This document shows positions 15,578-22,418 of a DNA stretch of 64,000 nucleotides, one piece after another. Made by a program: the position numbers and the translations under genes. This DNA is from Paraburkholderia heleia NBRC 101817 (GTDB lineage: Bacteria > Pseudomonadota > Gammaproteobacteria > Burkholderiales > Burkholderiaceae): the NCBI RefSeq assembly GCF_000739775.1, contig NZ_BBJH01000026.1:93449-157448 (forward strand), given 5' to 3'. Numbering within the stretch: the first letter of the stretch is position 1; each line of letters starts with the position of its first letter. A model generated the notes under the pieces. The model worked only from the letters and a program-made list of their open reading frames with translations, did not search any database and was not told where the DNA came from.

Positions 15578-17414
15578 GCCCTCCCGCCAGCGCCAGCTTT
15601 TCGAGCGCGCCCGCATGCGCCGCGAACGGCGGCGTGGTGAAGTGAGCCGCGGCCAGGCGGTCGTGCACGGCCTGCACATGGCCCGCGTGCGCCTCGCTGT
15701 CGATCTGCTGATACTGCTCGACGTCGGCGCGCACGGCATCGAGCCCGGCAAGGCGCGGGTAGCGCTGCGCATAGTCGCTCAGCATCGCCGTGAGCGCGTC
15801 GAAGCGGTCGCTCGCGAGCGCGCTGTCGATTGCCTGCTGGATGCGATCGAGGGCGGCCACATACACCGAGTCGTCGCTCTGCAGCTTGCGCAAGTGGCTG
15901 AGCGAATCCGCATACACCGCGGCAAACGCCGGCACATAGGCCGCGATCCGGTCGAAGGCACGTTGATGCTCGCCGGGGTCGTCATTCCAGCGGCTCGTCA
16001 GCGCATGGATCGGCGCTTCGTCGCGATAGATGCGAATCGGCGCCTGCGGGCCGCCCCGTCCCTCTACGAACGATTGCAGCGCGCCGATCCAGCCGATGTT
16101 TTCCACGAGCGGCGCGGCGTCCGGATTGTGACGCGCGAGCGTACGCATGTCTTCCACGATGGCACGCGCACGGTCGAATGCGCCCGCGTTGATTGCGGCG
16201 ACCCAGTCGGGCACGTTCGCCTTGATGAGCGCTTCCGTCCCCATTGCGCGCCACGTGCTGTCGTTCGGGTGCTGCGTGAGATATTGATCGGCCATGCGCG
16301 CCGCGCTTTCGAACTGTCCGCTCGTGAGCAACGCCTGCATGTCGCGTTGCGGCGCGCCCTGAAAATACGTAAGCGCAACGAGCGCGAGGATCATGGCAAT
16401 CCCGCCGCCGCCCCAGCGCGCAAACGCGCCCATGTTGATCTTCCCGCTGCCGCCCAGCGCTTCGCTCAACTCGCTCAGGAAAACCTCGATCCTGCCGCGC
16501 CGGCGTCGCGCGTCGCGGCCCGGCTCAGGCGCGGGTTGCGGCGCATCGGGGTTGATTTCGTCGTCCTGCGCGGGTGTGGGAGGCGTGCAGAAAATGTCGA
16601 GAAACGAGTGCGCGCTGCCAATGAAGGTCGTGCGGTCGGCGTCTTCGGCGAGCGCCGCTGCGCGGCGTTCGCGCGTCGCCGTTACGGTGGCATCGCTTCC
16701 ACTCGTGCTTTCGAGACCGACCCGGTAGACGAAGTGCTCGCCGCCAAATGCGATCCGCTGGCCGTCTTCGAGCTTGACCGCGTGATCGTCGAGCCGCTGT
16801 CCGTCGAGGAACGTGCCGTTGGTGCTGCCCAGATCTTCGACATACATCGCGTCGTCTTCGGCGTAGATGTGCGCATGACGCCGCGACAGATAATTCACCT
16901 GATGCGGATAGGCGTCGTGGTACTGCGAGAACGTCTCGTCGGCCTTGCTGACCAGAAACGGAAAACTCGTGACCACGATCTGCTGCAGCCCGAGATCGGT
17001 ACGCTCCGGCGTCAGCGTCACGACGGTCGCCCGCCCGGGCGCGCGCACCGCACGCGGCGCGAAGCTCACGCGAAACGCGAGCGCGCCGGCAAAGCTGAGT
17101 TCGTCGCCGTCGTTGAGCACGTGGGGCTTCTGGGTGACTTCGACACCATTGACCGCGGTGCCGTTCTTGCTGCCCAGGTCGGCCACGTAGGCCGCCGCGC
17201 CCTCGCAGAAGATGCGCGCGTGACGGCGCGAGACATCGACCACGACCTCGGGCCGCGCCGCGGCAAAAGGCGGCTGTGTCCGCCCGACTGCGAAAAGGTC
17301 CTTGTCGATGCGGATTTCGCCCAGCTCCGCATGCGATATCGGCCGCAGCACGATATCGAACGTCCGGTCGAGCGAAGTCTGGCTCTCGGCAATGGAAGCG
17401 GCGTCAGGCACCAT
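15552..17414 (-). CDS. Membrane protein with two FHA domains and a periplasmic helical-repeat domain
   Basis: A 620-residue protein with two cytosolic FHA domains. FHA1 has GR at 44-45, SRRH at 62-65 and GSKNGT at 81-86. FHA2 has SRRH at 177-180 and GSTNGT at 196-201. These are the residues that bind phospho-threonine peptides. An Asp/Pro/Arg linker precedes a single transmembrane helix (335-352). The last 260 residues are alpha-helical with a TPR-like flavour and probably periplasmic. FHA proteins of this plan recruit phosphorylated partners; here the source would be the kinase at 2894, reversed by the PP2C at 8053. It is the first gene of the export operon and overlaps hlyD, so it may sit in the exporter complex as a phospho-controlled gate. 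That role is inferred. Confidence 0.9.
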   Translation of the reverse strand: MVPDAASIAESQTSLDRTFDIVLRPISHAELGEIRIDKDLFAVGRTQPPFAAARPEVVVDVSRRHARIFCEGAAAYVADLGSKNGTAVNGVEVTQKPHVLNDGDELSFAGALAFRVSFAPRAVRAPGRATVVTLTPERTDLGLQQIVVTSFPFLVSKADETFSQYHDAYPHQVNYLSRRHAHIYAEDDAMYVEDLGSTNGTFLDGQRLDDHAVKLEDGQRIAFGGEHFVYRVGLESTSGSDATVTATRERRAAALAEDADRTTFIGSAHSFLDIFCTPPTPAQDDEINPDAPQPAPEPGRDARRRRGRIEVFLSELSEALGGSGKINMGAFARWGGGGIAMILALVALTYFQGAPQRDMQALLTSGQFESAARMADQYLTQHPNDSTWRAMGTEALIKANVPDWVAAINAGAFDRARAIVEDMRTLARHNPDAAPLVENIGWIGALQSFVEGRGGPQAPIRIYRDEAPIHALTSRWNDDPGEHQRAFDRIAAYVPAFAAVYADSLSHLRKLQSDDSVYVAALDRIQQAIDSALASDRFDALTAMLSDYAQRYPRLAGLDAVRADVEQYQQIDSEAHAGHVQAVHDRLAAAHFTTPPFAAHAGALEKLALAGGHGESAPAH

Positions 17415-17531
17415 GATTCCGCCAGCGATCAGCAGTTGTCAGCCAGGCCGCGCGTGGCGCAAGCGCCGCGTGCGCACTGACTCTCCGTGTGAAGCCGTGC
17501 GCCTTGCACATGGCGATCGGGGTGTGAGAAA

Positions 17532-17559
17532 AGTGTAGGCGACTGTTGGCTGGAGTCAA
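17532..17559 (-). promoter_or_regulatory. Sigma-70-like promoter of the FHA-HlyD-PPIase-ABC-regulator operon
   Basis: On the minus strand TTGACT (17559-17554) and TACACT (17537-17532) are separated by 16 bases, upstream of the FHA gene. A perfect 12-bp palindrome CCGTTGCAACGG lies at 17574-17585, fifteen bases upstream of the -35 box, and may be an operator. No sigma-54 motif is seen here, so the machinery and the peptides appear to use different sigma factors. Confidence 0.55.
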
Positions 17560-17591
17560 ACAACTGACGCGGCCCGTTGCAACGGACGCGC

Positions 17592-19073
17592 TCACTTGAC
17601 GGGCGCTGCCGGCACAGCGGAACTCGACGCCACGTTGGCGACATCGACGTCGGGCCAGCCGCCGCCGATCGCCTTGTAGAGGGTGACGGTGTCGCTCAGG
17701 ATCAGCTCGTGGTTGGCGAGAAGCGACTGTTCCGCGTTAGCGAGCGAACGTTCGGACTCCAATACTTCGAGCTGCGACATGAGCCCCTCCTTCAACTGCG
17801 CCTCGACCTGCGCCGCGACGGTGCGCAGGCGTTCGTTCTGCTGCAGCAATTCGATGCGCTGTTTTTTATGCGCGTCGAGGTTCACGAGCGCGTTCTCGAC
17901 CTCTTCGAACGCCGTAAACACCACCTGGCGATACTGCTCTTCGGCAACCTTGCTCTGGGCCTCCGTCGTCTTGATATGGGCATGCACGCTGGGGTCGAAC
18001 ATCGGGAAGTCGATGCTCGGCATGAAGCTCAGCGTGAACACCTTGAACAGATCGGAGAGCGAGAACGCGGCTGTGCCGGCGCGGCCCGTGAGACTGATGG
18101 TCGGCAGTTGCGCGAGCCGCGCAGAGCCGACTTCGTCATACGATTCGAGAATGCGGTACTGCGCAGCCACCACGTCGGGGCGGCGCCCCAGCAGCTGCGC
18201 GGGCAGGCCCATGGGCACGTCCGGCAGCTTCACGCGCTCGCGCAACTGGCCTGACGGCATCCTGAATTCGCCTGCGGGCACGCCGACCAGCGTGGCAAGC
18301 GCGTTTTCGGCCGTATCGCGCTCACGGTGCAGTTCCAGCAGTTCGTTCGTCACGCCGTTGACTTCCGCGCTCTGGCGCAGCACCTCGGTTTTGGGCGCGA
18401 CACCGTTTGCGTACATCTGCTGGTAAATCGTGAGAATCTGCTTGTTCCTTTTGAGCGTGTCTTCCTCGTCGCGGATCTGATCGTCGAACTGGAGTATCTG
18501 GAAATAAGTGCTCGCCACATTCGCGACGAGCGTCAAATAGCCTGCACGCCAATCCGCTTCGCTAGCGTGATACTCGGCCTTTTGGGCCTGCACGCTTTTT
18601 TCGACTTTGCCCCAGATATCGATGTCCCAGTTCACCTGAGTGGCGACGTTATAGGTCTTCGAGAGCGCCAGCCCCGTGCTCTTCTCATAGTCGATGCCCG
18701 CGCCTGCGTCGACCGTGGGAAGCGCACCGGCCTGCACTTCCCCGATCTGCGCGCCGGCCACGCCAATGCGCGCAGCCAGCACCCGGATATCGATATTGCC
18801 CGCAATCGCCTTTTCTATGAGTGTATTCAGGTAGGGATCGTCGAATGCTTTCCACCACTGCGGATTGACCGTATCGGCCGCGGAAAACGTGCGGCTCGTA
18901 TGCGCCCAGGCGCCCTTCTCAGGCATGTCCGGGCGCCGGTACGCAGGCGTACTCAGATCCGTGCAGCCGCACAGCGCCATGGCACACAACCCGGCCGTTC
19001 CGACGACGCGGATCAGCCAGCGCGACGCGCCGCGGCCTGCATGTGCGGCGGACGACGGGAGCGGTGTGTTCAC
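17592..19073 (-). CDS. TolC/NodT-type outer-membrane efflux lipoprotein
   Basis: A 493-residue member of the outer-membrane factor family. The N-terminus has a basic stretch and a hydrophobic segment ending in a lipobox-like LCGC with the acylated Cys at 37. The body has the two long helical repeats of the family (IRVLAARIGVAGAQIGEVQA; ARLAQLPTISLTGRAG; a long Gln/Glu/Leu-rich coiled coil near 380-450). It should form the trimeric channel joined to the HlyD adaptor. It is separated by 177 bases from the FHA operon, which carries its own promoter. It lies 114 bases downstream of peptide E, so read-through from the peptide E promoter is possible. Confidence 0.9.
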   Translation of the reverse strand: MNTPLPSSAAHAGRGASRWLIRVVGTAGLCAMALCGCTDLSTPAYRRPDMPEKGAWAHTSRTFSAADTVNPQWWKAFDDPYLNTLIEKAIAGNIDIRVLAARIGVAGAQIGEVQAGALPTVDAGAGIDYEKSTGLALSKTYNVATQVNWDIDIWGKVEKSVQAQKAEYHASEADWRAGYLTLVANVASTYFQILQFDDQIRDEEDTLKRNKQILTIYQQMYANGVAPKTEVLRQSAEVNGVTNELLELHRERDTAENALATLVGVPAGEFRMPSGQLRERVKLPDVPMGLPAQLLGRRPDVVAAQYRILESYDEVGSARLAQLPTISLTGRAGTAAFSLSDLFKVFTLSFMPSIDFPMFDPSVHAHIKTTEAQSKVAEEQYRQVVFTAFEEVENALVNLDAHKKQRIELLQQNERLRTVAAQVEAQLKEGLMSQLEVLESERSLANAEQSLLANHELILSDTVTLYKAIGGGWPDVDVANVASSSAVPAAPVK

Positions 19074-19149
19074 GATCGGCTCCTCAAGGAAAAGGCGGCG
19101 AAGGTCGCGGCGAAGAAGCGGTGTGCAACGGAGGCGGTGGAAGGCGGCG

Positions 19150-19175
19150 CCGTGGAGGCGGGTAAGCCTCCACGG
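19150..19175 (-). terminator. Stem-loop between peptide E and the TolC-like gene
   Basis: A 10-bp perfect stem CCGTGGAGGC/GCCTCCACGG closes a six-base loop, 12 bases after the peptide E stop (read on the minus strand). No T-run follows, so it probably stabilises the peptide mRNA or attenuates transcription into the channel gene rather than ending it completely. Confidence 0.5.
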
Positions 19176-19187
19176 CTGGCAGCACGA

Positions 19188-19457
19188 TCAGAAGTTGATC
19201 GTGTTGTGAGCCGTTTGCACGGGGTTGGTCGAAGCGTGGAGGTTGTTCACGAACGCCACGTCGTTGCCCGTGTTGGACAGGATGGTGTTCGTCTGGCCGA
19301 TCAACTGCGATGCGGTGAAGTTGGTGGAGTCGACCTTCACGCTCGGCATCGTCGGGTAGTAGACGGGCCACAGGCCCAGGCCGCCGCGCACGGCGCTCAT
19401 TTCACGGCGGTCGAGTTCCTGTGCGACGCTCAGGTCGGCGATCATCAGCTTGCTCAT
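19188..19457 (-). CDS. GG-leader secreted peptide E, close paralogue of A
   Basis: An 89-residue peptide with the same first 16 residues as peptide A and a leader ending MSAVRGG. The core starts LGLWPVYYPTMP, contains QLIGQTNTILSN and ends PVQTAHNTINF like A. It has no Cys. It lies at the other end of the locus on the opposite strand, so the A/E pair flanks the machinery genes as an inverted duplication. CTGGAGAAC before the ATG is identical in style to peptide A. Differences are concentrated in the middle of the core, consistent with diversification of the mature part. Confidence 0.86.
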   Translation of the reverse strand: MSKLMIADLSVAQELDRREMSAVRGGLGLWPVYYPTMPSVKVDSTNFTASQLIGQTNTILSNTGNDVAFVNNLHASTNPVQTAHNTINF

Positions 19458-19530
19458 GGCAGTTCTCCAGAAATGGATGCAACAGTGTTGGGGTTTTGAG
19501 CTGCAAGGTTGCGGGCTCGCGTCCAACAAG

Positions 19531-19545
19531 GCATGAGGCGTGCCA
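19531..19545 (-). promoter_or_regulatory. Sigma-54 promoter of peptide E
   Basis: On the minus strand the site reads TGGCACGCCTCATGC, a perfect -24 element with ATGC at -12 and exact spacing. The start would be near 19519, about 62 bases before the peptide E ATG, almost the same leader length as for peptide A. The 324-base gap 19458-19781 has no credible gene. An inverted repeat CGAACACCGGTTCG at 19701-19714 lies about 155 bases upstream and resembles the one at 7453-7467. Confidence 0.72.
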
Positions 19546-19781
19546 GGTACGCGAGCGCGCGGGCGAACGTCGGCGCAACGCCCGTTGCATAAGGACTGTT
19601 CTGGAATGCCGGGAGTCTCAGGCGTGGCGCGTGGCGCGCGCGCGTCGTGCGTTGTGATGGGCGTGCGCCAACTCGTCGGTCGACTTATGTTGGTGCGCTG
19701 CGAACACCGGTTCGCGGGATGACATGAAAGCGTCGCAAACGTTCGAGTAGCGCTGCGGGGCGCGCGAGCGGATCGTATGGA

Positions 19782-20207
19782 TCACTTAACGTAGATGGTG
19801 ATTTTCTTCGAGTACACAGGCGGGTTGTGCGGTACGTGGTGCGCGTCGCCCATCAGCAGCTGCAGCGTATGTTTGCCCGGCGGCAACTGCAGCATGGTTT
19901 CGGTCTGGCCGGCGCCGAAGTGCAGGTGGTTGCGATCGGATGGAATGGGCTGATCCATCGGCGGCAGGTCCGTATCGACGAGCAGATGGTGGTGGCCCGT
20001 GTTGGGAAACTCGACTTCCGCAGGCGCCACACCCATGTTGCGCAGGCCGAACCAGACGCGAAATGGGCGCCCGGCCGGCAACACCTGGCCGTCGTTGGGC
20101 CAGCCGATATAAACGTGCGCGTTCGGGTCGGCCGGCGTCGTGCCTGCATGCGCCGCACCGCCCGCGAGCAGCACGAGGCTGGCAGCAAAAACGAGGAACC
20201 TGTTCAT
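19782..20207 (-). CDS. DUF4399 secreted protein, copy 1
   Basis: A 141-residue protein with a signal peptide (MNRFLVFAASLVLLAGGAAHA). A single DUF4399 domain follows: VYIGWPNDGQVLPAG, then TGHHHLLVDTDLPPMDQPIP, HLHFGAGQTE and PGKHTLQLLMGDAHHVPH. The His-rich loops could bind metal, though the family function is unknown. I chose the ATG at 20207 because GGGAG lies eight bases upstream; an ATG nine bases earlier is less well placed. It follows the close paralogue at 20259-20684 by about 50 bases, so the pair is a tandem duplication, probably one transcript. Confidence 0.85.
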   Translation of the reverse strand: MNRFLVFAASLVLLAGGAAHAGTTPADPNAHVYIGWPNDGQVLPAGRPFRVWFGLRNMGVAPAEVEFPNTGHHHLLVDTDLPPMDQPIPSDRNHLHFGAGQTETMLQLPPGKHTLQLLMGDAHHVPHNPPVYSKKITIYVK

Positions 20208-20258
20208 GGCGTGCACTCCCGCTTCTTTTGCGCTGCGGCTAAAGACGGATGTCCTGCG

Positions 20259-20684
20259 CTACTTGACCGTGACCGTGATCTTCTTCGAGTACACCGGTGG
20301 ATCGTGCGGCACGTGGTTGTAGTCGCCCATCAGCAACTGCAGCGTGTGCTTGCCCGGCGGAAGTTCGACCCGGGCTTCCGTCTCGCCCGCGCCGAAATGC
20401 AAATGATTGCGATCCGACGGGATCGGCTGATCGAGCGGCGGCAGGTCCGTGTCGATGAGCAAGTGATGATGGCCCGTGTTCGCCTTGTTGATCCCCTTGG
20501 GGCAGACGCCCATGTTGCGCAGGCCCATGCGCACCCAGAACTTGCCGGTGGGAATCGTCGCGCCGTCCGGCGGCCAGATGATGTAGACCTCCGCGCCGGG
20601 CGGCGACGGGGTGCGCTCGGCAAACGCGAGGCGCGGCATCAGAACGGTCGCTGCCAGGGCCAACAGGGTTGTTCTTCGTTGCAT
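20259..20684 (-). CDS. DUF4399 secreted protein, copy 2
   Basis: A 141-residue tandem paralogue of the previous gene with a signal peptide (MQRRTTLLALAATVLMPRLAFA) and the same domain: VYIIWPPDGATIPTG, TGHHHLLIDTDLPPLDQPIP, HLHFGAGETE, and a C-terminal PPVYSKKITVTVK. The two mature parts are very similar while the signal peptides differ. AAGGAG precedes the ATG. It includes an extra KGINKAN segment in place of AEVEFPN of copy 1, the most divergent part. Both should be periplasmic. No neighbouring gene explains their role. Confidence 0.85.
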   Translation of the reverse strand: MQRRTTLLALAATVLMPRLAFAERTPSPPGAEVYIIWPPDGATIPTGKFWVRMGLRNMGVCPKGINKANTGHHHLLIDTDLPPLDQPIPSDRNHLHFGAGETEARVELPPGKHTLQLLMGDYNHVPHDPPVYSKKITVTVK

Positions 20685-20958
20685 CTTCGTGCTCCTTGTT
20701 CGGCAGACTGTTCGGCGGACAGCAGGCGGCTTTGGAGTTCGGTGCGTGTTCTACAGCTTAGGACGGATTCAAGCCGACGGGGATAAATCGGCGCAGCGCG
20801 TGTGGGTGGCACCCAGCTACTGCATCGCGCGGCGTGCGTGCTATTTTGTAGTTGTGCGCAGGCAGTGCCTGTGCCGGCGGCGCGCCCGCGTTTCACGCTA
20901 GCGCGGCTGGCGACTGCTGCGGGGTAGCGCACCGTCGGCATTGAAAGGCGTGACACCT

Positions 20959-20994
20959 GGGTTGGCACCTCGGTCGGCACCCGGGTTGGCACCT
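20959..20994. repeat. Three tandem 12-bp repeats before the FGE-like gene
   Basis: The units read GGGTTGGCACCT, CGGTCGGCACCC and GGGTTGGCACCT, preceded by a partial fourth copy. They end 16 bases before the ATG at 21011, so they lie in the presumed 5' untranslated region. The rest of the 326-base gap 20685-21010 holds no credible gene. Confidence 0.6.
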
Positions 20995-21010
20995 GATAGG
21001 GAGAACGAAC

Positions 21011-22381
21011 ATGTGGCGGCTAGTGTTGCCTGTGTGCCTCTTGATCTCGCTAGGCCTGACCTCGACGCCACGCCCGGCCGCGCCGGCGGTGCATGGCCGT
21101 TCGGCTTCGGCACACGAGCAGCCGTCTTTCGGGCGGCACGACCGTGGCCGGTACGCAACCGCCTACGCCGCGCATGAGCGCACCGCCGCAGCCGGCGCAG
21201 CCCGGCAACGCTATGGCGTCGCGATCGTGCGAGTCGGCCTGATGCCGAAAGACACTTCCCAGGAATACGAAATCACGTTCTGGAATTCGATCAAGGACAG
21301 TCAATACGCGAGCGACTACGAGGCGTATCTCAAGGCCTATCCGAACGGACGCTTCGCGCCGCTCGCGCAAGCCCGCCTGACGCGTTTGCGTGCGGAGGCA
21401 TCGAAACCCGCTGCGGCGTCCGCTACGCCCGCTACGTCCGCTACGCCCGCCCTGCACCCGGCCAGCACTCCCGCTGCCGCAGCGCCCCCACCCGCTCCCG
21501 CGCCGGCGCCTCAGGCGAAGACGCCGCCCGCCCCCGCGGCCCTGCCACCCACGCCGCCAGCCGCGCAGACCAAGGCAGCGCCCGCGTCCGCACCGCCGGC
21601 CGCCGCAGCGGCTGCGGCTGCGGCTGTCGCCGCGAAGGGCAACCCTGCCATTTCGAAGCCGGGTCCGCACGACATTCAGGACTGCCCATCTTGTCCGGTG
21701 CTGGTCGCGGTGACGCCCGGCAACTTCACCATGGGCATCGACACCGACGACGCCTCGGAGCGGCCCGCGCACCGCGTGACGATCAGCCATAGCTACGCGC
21801 TCGCGAAATATGCGGTGACGGTGGCGCAGTGGAACGCGTGCGTGGCCGCCGGCGCCTGCCCGCGCCTGTCGAGTGAGAACAACGCCTCGCCGAACGCCCC
21901 CGTGCGCGACGTGAGCTGGGACGACGCGCAGCAATACGTGAAATGGCTTTCGAAGGTCAGCGGCAAGCCCTACCGCTTGCCGACCGAGGCCGAATGGGAA
22001 TATGCCGCGCGCGCCGGCACCGAAACGCGCTACTGGTGGGGCAACGACATGCGCAAGGGAACGGCGAACTGCAAGGACTGTGGCCCGCCGTGGCACGTCG
22101 AGGCGCCCGACGACGTCGGCTCTTTTCCGGCCAATGCGTTCGGCTTCTACGACATGGCCGGCGGCGTGTGGGAATGGGTCAGCGACTGCTGGCACAACTC
22201 GTACAAGAACGCGCCGAACGACGGCCATTCGTGGGACGAGCCCAACTGCCAGACGCGCGTGATCCGCGGCGGATCGTGGCGCGACGGCGCGGGCTATATG
22301 CTCGCCGCCACGCGCTTCAAATACGACAGCAGCGTACGCTACGAAGCCAATGGATTCCGCGTAGCGCGCGACATGAAATAA
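21011..22381 (+). CDS. Secreted formylglycine-generating-enzyme (SUMF1)-like protein
   Basis: A 456-residue protein with a signal peptide and a segment TFWNSIKDSQYASDYEAYLKAYPNGRF typical of small repeat modules next to catalytic domains. A 90-residue Ala/Pro low-complexity linker (about 135-215) follows. The C-terminal FGE-sulfatase fold begins near 228: PGNFTMGIDTDDASERPAHRVTI, RLPTEAEWEYAARAGTETRYWWG, FGFYDMAGGVWEWVSDCW, VIRGGSW and NGFRVARD. Many such domains are not sulfatase activators but serve as binding or modifying modules, and no sulfatase is encoded here. It is the first gene of a same-strand group with the molybdenum oxidase. GGGAG lies before the ATG. Confidence 0.85.
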   Translation: MWRLVLPVCLLISLGLTSTPRPAAPAVHGRSASAHEQPSFGRHDRGRYATAYAAHERTAAAGAARQRYGVAIVRVGLMPKDTSQEYEITFWNSIKDSQYASDYEAYLKAYPNGRFAPLAQARLTRLRAEASKPAAASATPATSATPALHPASTPAAAAPPPAPAPAPQAKTPPAPAALPPTPPAAQTKAAPASAPPAAAAAAAAAVAAKGNPAISKPGPHDIQDCPSCPVLVAVTPGNFTMGIDTDDASERPAHRVTISHSYALAKYAVTVAQWNACVAAGACPRLSSENNASPNAPVRDVSWDDAQQYVKWLSKVSGKPYRLPTEAEWEYAARAGTETRYWWGNDMRKGTANCKDCGPPWHVEAPDDVGSFPANAFGFYDMAGGVWEWVSDCWHNSYKNAPNDGHSWDEPNCQTRVIRGGSWRDGAGYMLAATRFKYDSSVRYEANGFRVARDMK

Positions 22382-22418
22382 CGCAGATTACGCTGCGGGT
22401 CTCGCCTGGAGAGGCAAC

